This document shows, in pieces, positions 1 to 6,160 of a DNA stretch of 6,729 nucleotides. Each line of letters begins with the position of its first letter. Within the stretch, counting starts at the first letter, position 1. The stretch covers positions 1-6,729 of the forward strand of contig CAJXXD010000048.1 in NCBI GenBank assembly GCA_913062835.1, written 5' to 3'. This DNA is from an uncultured Gammaproteobacteria bacterium. GTDB taxonomy: Bacteria > Pseudomonadota > Gammaproteobacteria > Pseudomonadales > Litorivicinaceae. A program made the translations under genes and the position numbers. The notes under the pieces were generated by a model. The model searched no databases. It had not been told where the DNA came from and saw only the letters and a program-made list of their open reading frames with translations.

Positions 1-1
1 G

Positions 2-298
2 ACTGAGCTTGGGCGCCTTGAGTTTGAGCCCGTTGATCACGACCGGTTCCCGGCGATGAGTTTGGCCCGCGAAGCCAGTACACGAGGCGATGACCGCCCG
101 ATCGTACTCAATGCGGCCAACGAAGTGGCCGTCTCTGCGTTTCTAGAGGAGCGTATTTCGTTTGGTGAGATTACATCGCTCGTCACCGAATGCTTGAATC
201 GGATTCCTCAACAGCCTATATCCTCTTTGGAAGATGTGCTGGCGGTTGATAGGATGTGTCGACAGAAGGCATGGGACTGGATGCGGGAGTCTGAATGA
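2..298 (+). CDS. dxr: 1-deoxy-D-xylulose 5-phosphate reductoisomerase, C-terminal part (5' end outside window)
   Basis: Dxr (IspC) converts 1-deoxy-D-xylulose 5-phosphate to 2-C-methyl-D-erythritol 4-phosphate with NADPH and a divalent metal, the committed step of the cytosolic MEP isoprenoid pathway. The frame is open from base 2 and gives the last 98 residues of a protein usually near 400 aa. The visible part is the C-terminal helical domain. It starts with an LEFEPVDHDRFPAM segment, matching the family's LxFxxPDxxRFP stretch, and continues with LAREA and the highly conserved LNAANEVAVSAFL motif. The NADPH-binding domain and the metal and substrate ligands lie upstream and cannot be checked. 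The TGA stop at 296-298 overlaps the rseP start (ATGA), so the two are probably co-transcribed and translationally coupled. The dxr-rseP adjacency resembles Pseudomonas rather than E. coli. The identification is firm from motif and context. Confidence 0.95.
   Translation, partial: TELGRLEFEPVDHDRFPAMSLAREASTRGDDRPIVLNAANEVAVSAFLEERISFGEITSLVTECLNRIPQQPISSLEDVLAVDRMCRQKAWDWMRESE
285..289 (+). promoter_or_regulatory. Shine-Dalgarno site for rseP
   Basis: GGGAG lies inside the last codons of dxr, five bases before the ATG at 295. It is well placed and supports that ATG as the rseP start, even though initiation overlaps the dxr stop. Confidence 0.6.
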
Positions 299-1626
299 TT
301 ACCACGATACTCGCCACCATAGTGGCCCTTGGATTATTAGTTACAGTTCACGAGTTCGGACACTATTGGGTGGCCCGCCGGTGCGGCGTCAAAGTCCTTC
401 GGTTTTCTGTGGGGTTTGGTAAGCCTCTGTACACCTGGGTCGACCGTCACGGCACCGAATTCTGTGTGGCGGCGATTCCCCTCGGCGGCTATGTAAAAAT
501 GCTGGATGGCCGGGAGGTCGATTTGACCGAGGCCGAGCGGGCCGTCGCCTTTGATCAGAAACCGGTGGGACAACGCTTTGCGATTGTCGCTGCTGGCCCA
601 GGGATTAATTTACTATTCGCCGCCTTAACTTATGCGTTGATCAGCATGATCGGAGTGCAGACTGCGGTCCCAGTGATTGGCAGTGTGCCCGAGGGGTCCA
701 CAGGCCAGGCGCGTATGCCCGCTGAATTGGTGACGTTTAATGGACGCGACGTGGAGTCGTGGGAACGGATTAATATCGCCATGGTGGACGTCATCGGTGA
801 GACGCCTTCGGTCGAACTTCGGGTGCGTCCGCTCGATTCCAATGTCATCCAGTCTATTCAGGTCCCTGTCCCCAGTGACTTGCTGGTCGATGAGAGTCCC
901 ATGGTGGCCTATGGTATCCGGCCTTGGTCGCCGCCAGTCGAGCCGGTCTTTGATCGCATTGTCGAAGGAGGAGCGGCAGAGCGAGCGGGCCTTCTTGCAG
1001 GCGACCGAGTGCGGTCGATGGACGGCGAGCCGGTGTTGGATTGGACCGATTTTGTCAATCGCATCAAGGCGGCGTTCGATCGGCCGGTGACACTGGTGAT
1101 TGAGCGGAATGGACAGACAGTTGAGCTCACCGTCGTTCCGGATCGTCGCGACAGTCCTCAGGGTCCCTTCGGGTTTTTAGGTGTGGCGCCGGTGATGGAA
1201 GCCTTGCCGCCTGAGCTCGTTCGTACGGTGCAAGAAGACCCATTCACGGCCTTGTGGGTCGGAGTGGAGCGTACGGTTGAGATGAGCTGGTTGACGGTGG
1301 AATCGATCGGAAAAATGATCACAGGCGTTCTGTCGCCTGAGAACTTGAGCGGCCCTCTGACCATTGCTAGAGTGGCTGGGGATTCGGCGAGTTCTGGGTG
1401 GTATGCCTATCTCAGTTTCATTGCCTACCTGAGCGTAAGCCTAGGTATATTGAATTTGTTGCCCATCCCAGTCCTAGACGGCGGACACTTGGTGTTCTTC
1501 ACTTGGGAATGGTTGCGGGGTAAGCCTGTGCCAGAAGAAGTGCAAATGCAGGGTGTCCGCATTGGCATGGCGCTTCTAATGGGGCTAATGTTTTTTGCGT
1601 TTTACAATGATTTGATGCGGCTGTAA
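295..1626 (+). CDS. rseP: RseP-type site-2 intramembrane zinc metalloprotease
   Basis: RseP is the inner-membrane protease that cuts the anti-sigma factor RseA within the membrane after DegS has made the first cut, releasing sigma-E; it also clears remnant signal peptides. The 443-aa product is close to the usual 450. The zinc motif HEFGH is at residues 19-23, at the end of the first membrane segment (about 2-18). A second hydrophobic segment is at about 98-120, followed by tandem periplasmic PDZ domains (PDZ1 about 122-205, PDZ2 about 206-298). The second conserved motif NLLPIPVLDGG is at 387-397, with the third zinc ligand predicted at D395, within the third membrane segment (about 372-392 onward). 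The last segment is about 422-437, and the protein ends FNDxxRL-like (YNDLMRL). PDZ1 looks about three residues shorter than in E. coli near residues 128-150. The start at 295 is supported by a GGGAG site and the ATGA overlap with dxr. The stop is 27 bp before bamA. Identification is very secure; RseA as substrate is inferred from the family. Confidence 0.97.
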   Translation: MITTILATIVALGLLVTVHEFGHYWVARRCGVKVLRFSVGFGKPLYTWVDRHGTEFCVAAIPLGGYVKMLDGREVDLTEAERAVAFDQKPVGQRFAIVAAGPGINLLFAALTYALISMIGVQTAVPVIGSVPEGSTGQARMPAELVTFNGRDVESWERINIAMVDVIGETPSVELRVRPLDSNVIQSIQVPVPSDLLVDESPMVAYGIRPWSPPVEPVFDRIVEGGAAERAGLLAGDRVRSMDGEPVLDWTDFVNRIKAAFDRPVTLVIERNGQTVELTVVPDRRDSPQGPFGFLGVAPVMEALPPELVRTVQEDPFTALWVGVERTVEMSWLTVESIGKMITGVLSPENLSGPLTIARVAGDSASSGWYAYLSFIAYLSVSLGILNLLPIPVLDGGHLVFFTWEWLRGKPVPEEVQMQGVRIGMALLMGLMFFAFYNDLMRL

Positions 1627-1639
1627 GTCGCACGGAACT

Positions 1640-1644
1640 GGGAA
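1640..1644 (+). promoter_or_regulatory. Probable Shine-Dalgarno site for bamA
   Basis: GGGAA lies in the 27-bp gap between rseP and bamA, nine bases before the ATG at 1654. It is a moderate match at slightly long spacing. The following ATG opens directly into a signal peptide, which supports this start. Confidence 0.5.
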
Positions 1645-1653
1645 TAAATTGCC

Positions 1654-3969
1654 ATGCGATGTCCGCTGCCTTTGAGCGCTCTGGCGCTTGCCTTGTCTCT
1701 GTCCGCTCATGCGGCGACGCCCTTCCAAGCGGAGGACATTCGAATCGATGGGCTGCAACGGGTCTCTTCGGGTTCTGTATTTGACGCCTTGACCATTGAG
1801 CCAGGCGATCGAGTGACCGATGCCGACATCAGTGCGGCGACGCGCGCGCTGTTTGATACCGGGTTCTTTGATCAGGTCGAGGTTACGGCCGACGGCAACG
1901 TGTTGGTGATTTCGGTCACCGAACGGCCGGCAGTGTCTCGGATTGAGATCGAGGGTAACCAAGCGATTAAAACCGAAGACCTGCTGGACAGTCTTCGGCG
2001 CGCAGGCATCGTGGAGGGCGATGTATTGCGTCGTGCCACCTTGGATCAGCTGGAGCAAGCGATTCAACGGCAATACACCAGCCGTGGCCGGTATGACGCC
2101 ACCGTGCAAACCGAAATTGTCGAGCAGGATCGCAACCGTGTCGGGTTGAATATTTCGATTTTTGAGGGGTCTGTGGCCTCCATCAAGCGGATCACTTTGG
2201 TCGGCAACGAGGCCGTGGATGACGACACCCTTCGCGATGAGATGTCCTTGACCGAGCCTGGTTTGTTCACCTGGTTCTCGGGCTCTGATAATTACGAGTC
2301 AGAGAAACTGACTGCCGACGTGGAGGCCATCCGCTCGTATTACCTAGACCGAGGATATGTCAACGTTGAGGTATCTGAGCCCAAGGTTGAGTTATCAGAG
2401 TCTTTGGAAGATGTCTTTTTGACAATCACCATCAACGAAGGCCGTCAGTACCTAGTGGGTCAAGTGAATGTGGGCGGTGAGCAGCCGATTGATCTGTCCG
2501 ATGCAGTAGATGAGATAGCCCTGCAAAGCGGTGAGGTCTTCAGCCGTCGCTTGGTGAATGAAGCGGTCAATACCATGTCCGAGCGCTTAGGCGATGCAGG
2601 CTATGCGCGTGCTCAGGTGCGCGCGGTTCCAGAAATCGATGAGGCCACCCAAACCGTGGACGTCACTTTGGTCGTGACGCCGGGACCTTTGGTATACGTC
2701 CGCCGGGTCGAATTCCGGGGCAATACAGACACCTCTGACGTGGTGCTGCGCCGTGAGATTCCGCAGTTGGAAGCGTCGGTCAGTTCGGCAAAAGACATTG
2801 AACAAGGCCGCATTAATCTGCAGCGTTTGGGCTTCTTTAGCCTGGTTCGTGTATCGACCCGCCCCGTGTCCGATCAGCCCGATCAGATGGATGTGGTGTA
2901 TGAAGTGCGTGAGCAAGCGTCTGGCTCGCTCTCGGCCAGTGTCGGATTCAGTCAGGGTGAAGGGGTTTTGCTGGGTGCGGGTATCAGCCAGAAGAACTTC
3001 CTGGGCTCAGGTAACTCGGTCGCGTTTTCGTTGCAAAGCTCGAGCTCTACAAAAGAAGCTCGTTTCTCATTTACTGATCCGTACTACACCATCGATGGAG
3101 TAAGTCGCGGCATCGACCTGTATTACCGTGAAACCGATTTTGATGAAGAGGGTACTGCCGATTACAACACCGATGAGACTGGTGTGGGCTTATCGTTTGG
3201 ATACCCCGTCAGTGAGCGGGCACGATTAAGCACCAACGTGGCGATTCAGAACGTCACACTGTTAACTGATGTGCGCAGTAACTCGGATTTCCCGACCAAC
3301 GTGAATAACTTCCTGACCGAGGAAGGTTATGGGGCCACGGTGCGTGAGGCGGACTTCCTCGAGCTTAAAGTCGGTGCGGCCTACAGCTATGACACACTGA
3401 ACAAGGCGTTTTTGCCGACCGATGGGACGCGCCATCGGGTGAGTTTTGATGTGTCGGTGCCCGGCTCAGACTTGGAATACTACGTGGCGTCCTATTTGGG
3501 TGAGACCTATATCCCCATGGACGGTGTTGACGAAGTCAGTTTGAACTTCAAAACACGCTTGGGCTACGGCGATGGCTACGGTGATTCCAACGGATTGCCG
3601 TTTTTGAAGAACTTCTTTGCGGGCGGTATTCGAAGTGTGCGTGGGTATCAATACAACAGTCTCGGACCGATCGACGCGACCAGTTTGGAACAAACCGGTG
3701 GTAACGTCTTAGTGACTGGATCTGCGGCGCTTCAGTTCCCAATGCCTGGCATCAAAGAAACCGACCAAGCTCGATTATCTCTGTTCTCCGATGTGGGCCA
3801 GGTCTACCAAGATGAACTCAAGGTTGATGATCTCCGCTATTCAGCCGGCTTGGCTTTGGCTTGGATGACCCCGATTGGTCCGTTGTCCTTCACCTACGCG
3901 GCCGCGCTGAATTCCGAAAGCACGGATGAGACCGAAGGCTTCCAGTTCTCAATCGGTTCGAGTTTCTGA
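1654..3969 (+). CDS. bamA: BamA, outer-membrane protein assembly factor (Omp85 family)
   Basis: BamA is the essential core of the BAM complex, which folds and inserts beta-barrel proteins into the outer membrane. The 771-aa precursor has an N-terminal signal peptide (one Arg, a Leu/Ala-rich core, AHA ending at residue 20, so cleavage is likely at A20/A21). Five POTRA domains follow at about 24-91, 92-172, 175-263, 266-344 and 347-421. Each has the expected closing Gly-containing turn; the segments IEGN (99-102), LVGN (182-185) and FRGN (354-357) mark the starts of POTRA 2, 3 and 5. The 16-stranded barrel covers about 422-771, with the Omp85 hallmark VRGY at 662-665 in loop 6 and a C-terminal strand ending in Phe (GFQFSIGSSF), the usual barrel signal. 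The protein is shorter than E. coli BamA (810 aa), largely because loop 6 after VRGY is short. The mature protein has no cysteine. The stop TGA shares one base with the lpxD ATG, and no skp gene intervenes. Identification is very secure. Confidence 0.98.
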   Translation: MRCPLPLSALALALSLSAHAATPFQAEDIRIDGLQRVSSGSVFDALTIEPGDRVTDADISAATRALFDTGFFDQVEVTADGNVLVISVTERPAVSRIEIEGNQAIKTEDLLDSLRRAGIVEGDVLRRATLDQLEQAIQRQYTSRGRYDATVQTEIVEQDRNRVGLNISIFEGSVASIKRITLVGNEAVDDDTLRDEMSLTEPGLFTWFSGSDNYESEKLTADVEAIRSYYLDRGYVNVEVSEPKVELSESLEDVFLTITINEGRQYLVGQVNVGGEQPIDLSDAVDEIALQSGEVFSRRLVNEAVNTMSERLGDAGYARAQVRAVPEIDEATQTVDVTLVVTPGPLVYVRRVEFRGNTDTSDVVLRREIPQLEASVSSAKDIEQGRINLQRLGFFSLVRVSTRPVSDQPDQMDVVYEVREQASGSLSASVGFSQGEGVLLGAGISQKNFLGSGNSVAFSLQSSSSTKEARFSFTDPYYTIDGVSRGIDLYYRETDFDEEGTADYNTDETGVGLSFGYPVSERARLSTNVAIQNVTLLTDVRSNSDFPTNVNNFLTEEGYGATVREADFLELKVGAAYSYDTLNKAFLPTDGTRHRVSFDVSVPGSDLEYYVASYLGETYIPMDGVDEVSLNFKTRLGYGDGYGDSNGLPFLKNFFAGGIRSVRGYQYNSLGPIDATSLEQTGGNVLVTGSAALQFPMPGIKETDQARLSLFSDVGQVYQDELKVDDLRYSAGLALAWMTPIGPLSFTYAAALNSESTDETEGFQFSIGSSF

Positions 3970-3971
3970 TG
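3967..3971 (+). other. TGATG stop/start overlap joining bamA and lpxD
   Basis: The bamA stop TGA (3967-3969) and the lpxD ATG (3969-3971) share one base. Only a weak GAG at 3960-3962 could act as a Shine-Dalgarno element, so lpxD translation probably depends on ribosomes ending bamA. This junction also shows directly that no gene sits between bamA and lpxD. Confidence 0.85.
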
Positions 3972-4931
3972 TCTTACTCGCTCGTCGAGCTCGCCCGGTT
4001 AACGGCCACCGAGCTGATCGGCGACGGGTCAGTGACGGTCTCTAGATTGGCCTCGATTGCGACAGCGGATGTGAACTGCATCTCTTTTGTGGTCAGTGAG
4101 GCGCGGGCAGAGGCGCTTAAAACGTCGAGAGCGGGTGCGGTGGTGGTCCCGAGTGCACTGGCCTCCGAGATCACCCATGGCTTGGTGTCGGACGATCCGT
4201 ATCGAACCTATGCGGAATTGTCTGCATTATTTGACCCCGGATTGCCATTTGATGCCGGCATTGATCCACGGGCGTGCATTGCTTCCGATGCGCAGTTGGC
4301 TGGGCAGGTATCGGTGGCAGCGAACACGGTCATCGGCGAGGGCTGTGTGATCGGGGAGGGGACAGTGATTGGGCCCAACACGACGATTTACCCTGGCACT
4401 CAGATCGGAGCGCACTGTCTGATCGCTGCCAACACGGTGTTGGGGTCGGATGGATTCGGTTTCGCCAAAGGTGGAAACGGCTGGATCAAAATTCGCCAAC
4501 TGGGGCGATTGGTCATTGGTGACGACGTGGAAATCGGTTCCGGGTGCACACTCGATCGAGGTGCATTGGATGACACGGTCATTGGTCACGGCGTGAAATT
4601 AGACAACCAAGTACATGTCGCGCATGGGTGTGTGATCGGTGATCGGACGGCTATGGCCGGTTGTGTTGCCCTTGCCGGTGGAACCGTGATTGGCGCCGAT
4701 GTGACCGTAGGCGGGATGACAGGATTCACGGGCCATTTATCGGTCTGTGATAAAGTGCACATCGGCGCAAACGCCCTAGTGACACAATCCATTAAAATCC
4801 CAGGCGCCTACCTAGGCGGCGCAGGGGGTGTGATGAAAGCAGCAGACTGGCGACGGAATGCCGTCCGCTTTAGGCAATTGGATGCGCTCGCGCGTCGTTT
4901 GCAGGCCCTTGAACAGGCCTGTTTGAAATAG
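3969..4931 (+). CDS. lpxD: UDP-3-O-(3-hydroxyacyl)glucosamine N-acyltransferase LpxD
   Basis: LpxD adds the N-linked (R)-3-hydroxyacyl chain from acyl-ACP to UDP-3-O-acyl-glucosamine, the third step of lipid A synthesis, in the cytoplasm as a homotrimer. The 320-aa product has the N-terminal uridine-binding domain (about 1-95), a left-handed beta-helix of hexapeptide repeats (about 98-275) and a C-terminal helix (about 290-320). LpxD-specific marks include GSDGFGFA (159-166), LDRGALDD (195-202) and [10 protein letters not shown] (211-220). The predicted catalytic base is H219, matching E. coli H239, and H256 matches H276 with the same 37-residue spacing. The family's other acyltransferase, LpxA, lacks the N-terminal domain and DGFGFA, which separates the two. 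Compared with E. coli (341 aa), it appears to lack 18 residues in the helix before residue 140, equal to one full coil. Leu270 aligns with E. coli Met290, a residue that influences acyl length. The start overlaps the bamA stop. Identification is very secure. Confidence 0.97.
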   Translation: MSYSLVELARLTATELIGDGSVTVSRLASIATADVNCISFVVSEARAEALKTSRAGAVVVPSALASEITHGLVSDDPYRTYAELSALFDPGLPFDAGIDPRACIASDAQLAGQVSVAANTVIGEGCVIGEGTVIGPNTTIYPGTQIGAHCLIAANTVLGSDGFGFAKGGNGWIKIRQLGRLVIGDDVEIGSGCTLDRGALDDTVIGHGVKLDNQVHVAHGCVIGDRTAMAGCVALAGGTVIGADVTVGGMTGFTGHLSVCDKVHIGANALVTQSIKIPGAYLGGAGGVMKAADWRRNAVRFRQLDALARRLQALEQACLK

Positions 4932-4933
4932 TG

Positions 4934-4939
4934 TAAGGA
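4934..4939 (+). promoter_or_regulatory. Shine-Dalgarno site for fabZ
   Basis: TAAGGA is five bases before the fabZ ATG at 4945, within the 13-bp gap after lpxD. It is the clearest ribosome-binding site in the window and may let fabZ initiate independently of lpxD. Confidence 0.75.
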
Positions 4940-4944
4940 CAAAT

Positions 4945-5385
4945 ATGCTTCTGGATATCAAGGAAATCCGCGAATACCTGCCGCATCGGTATCCGTTTTT
5001 GTTAGTGGATCGGGTGCTAGAGCTCGAACTCAATCACCGCATTAAGGCGATCAAAAACATCACCGGCAATGAAGATGTGTTTAATGGCCACTTTCCGGAT
5101 CACCCGATCTTCCCAGGGGTTCTGATCATCGAAGCCCTAGCCCAGGCTGCCGGCGTGTTGGGCTTTAAAACCATGGACAAAAAGCCGGCCGAAGGGTCAA
5201 TTTATTTGTTCGTGGGCGCAGACGATGTTCGGTTTAAACGCCAAGTCATTCCTGGCGATCAGTTGGTGCTTGAAGCCGAAGTACTGAAGGTGCGCGCTGG
5301 TGTGTGGAAATTCGGATGTCGGGCCAGTGTGGACGGAGAGACCGTCTGCACGGCGACCATTATGTGTGCGGACCGCTCAGTGTGA
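4945..5385 (+). CDS. fabZ: 3-hydroxyacyl-[acyl-carrier-protein] dehydratase FabZ
   Basis: FabZ dehydrates (R)-3-hydroxyacyl-ACP to trans-2-enoyl-ACP in cytosolic fatty-acid synthesis. It competes with LpxA and LpxD for the same hydroxyacyl-ACP substrates, which explains why these genes are clustered. The 146-aa product has the single hot-dog fold of the family at normal length. The N-terminal [13 protein letters not shown] (12-24) is typical. The active-site segment [20 protein letters not shown] (48-67) carries the catalytic pair H49 and E63, numbered as in Pseudomonas FabZ. The ending has the family's [13 protein letters not shown] strand. FabA is excluded because FabA has Asp instead of Glu at the active site and is about 170 aa. 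The start is fixed by the TAAGGA site and the correct distance to PHRYPF. The stop TGA overlaps a GTG that starts lpxA (GTGA). Nothing is unusual in this gene. Confidence 0.98.
   Translation: MLLDIKEIREYLPHRYPFLLVDRVLELELNHRIKAIKNITGNEDVFNGHFPDHPIFPGVLIIEALAQAAGVLGFKTMDKKPAEGSIYLFVGADDVRFKRQVIPGDQLVLEAEVLKVRAGVWKFGCRASVDGETVCTATIMCADRSV
5382..5385 (+). other. GTGA overlap that sets the lpxA start
   Basis: The fabZ stop TGA (5383-5385) overlaps a GTG at 5382-5384 in the lpxA frame. Starting here gives 258 aa beginning (M)[10 protein letters not shown], matching LpxA length and N-terminus. Only a weak GGA at 5370-5372 precedes it, so translational coupling with fabZ is likely. The nearest in-frame ATGs (5304 and 5316) are inside fabZ and would add an unrelated tail. 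Confidence 0.8.
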
Positions 5386-6158
5386 CTCAGATTCACCCAC
5401 AGGCCCTGGTTGACCCCAAAGCCGAGCTCGACTCCAGCGTCGAGGTGGGTGCCTTTGCGATTATTGGTCCGGATGTCACCATCGGCGCCGGCACAGTGAT
5501 TGGCCCGCATGCCATTGTAAAAGGCCCAACGGAGATCGGCTGTCGCAATAAAATTTTTCAGTTTGCATCGGTCGGTGAGGACTGTCAGGACAAAAAGTAC
5601 AGGGGTGAGCCGACGCGGCTGGTGATCGGCGACGACAACGTGATCCGAGAGGGAGCGACTCTGCATCGGGGCACCGTCCAAGATCGAGGGGTCACCCAGA
5701 TTGGTTCGAACAATCTTTTGATGTGTTATGTCCACGTCGCTCATGACTGTGTCATTGGCGATGGCGTGATCATGGCCAACAACACTGCGGTGGCCGGCCA
5801 CGTCCACGTCGGTAATGGGGTGATTTTGGGTGGAGGCACCTTGGTGCACCAGTTCTGTCGTATCGGCCCCTATGCGATGACCGCTGCAGGTACGGTGGTG
5901 TTGCAAGACATTCCGGCTTTTGTTACTTGCTCTGGTAACCGCGCAGAGCCACACGGTATGAACGTTGAAGGCATGCGGCGTCGGGGTGTGAATTCCGATG
6001 TCATCAACCGCTTGAGGGAGGCCTACAAAACGGTCTACCGTCGTGGATTGACCCTGGATCAGGCGATCGCGGAAATTGACCAAAACCTTGCTGACTGCGC
6101 CGAGGTAAAAACCTTCTTAGATACCCTGAAATCCAGCCAGCGTGGCATTGTGCGCTGA
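5382..6158 (+). CDS. lpxA: Acyl-ACP--UDP-N-acetylglucosamine O-acyltransferase LpxA
   Basis: LpxA carries out the first step of lipid A synthesis, moving an (R)-3-hydroxyacyl chain from ACP to the 3-OH of UDP-GlcNAc in the cytoplasm as a homotrimer. From the GTG start it is 258 aa, the same length as the Pseudomonas aeruginosa protein and four shorter than E. coli. A left-handed beta-helix of hexapeptide repeats spans about 1-185, with a helical C-terminal domain at about 190-258. Signature segments are [11 protein letters not shown] (60-70), KYRGEPTRL (72-80), HRGTVQD (95-101) and HVAHDC (118-123), with catalytic H121 (E. coli H125). H140 and H156 match other conserved active-site histidines. 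The acyl-chain ruler position (E. coli Gly173, P. aeruginosa Met169) is Ala169. The C-terminus has the typical NxEGMRRRG (194-202) and ends in RGIVR. The gene overlaps fabZ by four bases and lpxB by one. Identification is very secure; the exact start is well supported but not proven. Confidence 0.96.
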   Translation: MTQIHPQALVDPKAELDSSVEVGAFAIIGPDVTIGAGTVIGPHAIVKGPTEIGCRNKIFQFASVGEDCQDKKYRGEPTRLVIGDDNVIREGATLHRGTVQDRGVTQIGSNNLLMCYVHVAHDCVIGDGVIMANNTAVAGHVHVGNGVILGGGTLVHQFCRIGPYAMTAAGTVVLQDIPAFVTCSGNRAEPHGMNVEGMRRRGVNSDVINRLREAYKTVYRRGLTLDQAIAEIDQNLADCAEVKTFLDTLKSSQRGIVR

Positions 6159-6160
6159 TG
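6156..6160 (+). other. TGATG stop/start overlap joining lpxA and lpxB
   Basis: The lpxA stop TGA (6156-6158) shares one base with the lpxB ATG (6158-6160). No Shine-Dalgarno-like run is seen just upstream, so lpxB translation likely follows re-initiation after lpxA. Confidence 0.8.

Noticed and set aside
1341..1360. GAACTT followed by TCTGA inside rseP as a sigma-E promoter for bamA
   Set aside because: The two elements are only nine bases apart, far short of the roughly 16 needed.
1627..1653. A terminator or small gene in the rseP-bamA gap
   Set aside because: The 27 bp hold no inverted repeat or T-run and are too short for a gene; only a ribosome-binding site is supported.
1634..1657. GGAACT before bamA as a sigma-E -35 element
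   Set aside because: The -10 element at the normal spacing would fall inside the bamA coding start, and nothing there resembles TCTGA/TCAAA. The match is more simply part of the ribosome-binding region.
1585..2109. A 174-codon open frame on the - strand across the rseP/bamA junction
   Set aside because: It lies opposite the end of rseP and POTRA1-2 of bamA, has no recognisable domain, and uses the mirror of well-supported genes.
2994..3020. GAACTT inside bamA as a sigma-E promoter for lpxD
   Set aside because: At 16-base spacing the sequence is TCGGT, a poor -10, and GAACTT also encodes a common Asn-Phe part-frame (AAC TTC) in this gene, recurring near 3544 and 3611 with no -10.
4320..5520. 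lpxD and lpxA as a DNA-level duplication or repeat array
   Set aside because: The similarity is that of two ancient hexapeptide-repeat paralogs at the protein level; I see no long identical DNA segments.
5259..6083. A 274-codon open frame on the - strand opposite fabZ and lpxA
   Set aside because: It is antisense to clear lpxA coding sequence. Its His/Asp/Val-rich product is what the reverse complement of hexapeptide-repeat codons gives, and no protein family or Shine-Dalgarno site is recognisable.
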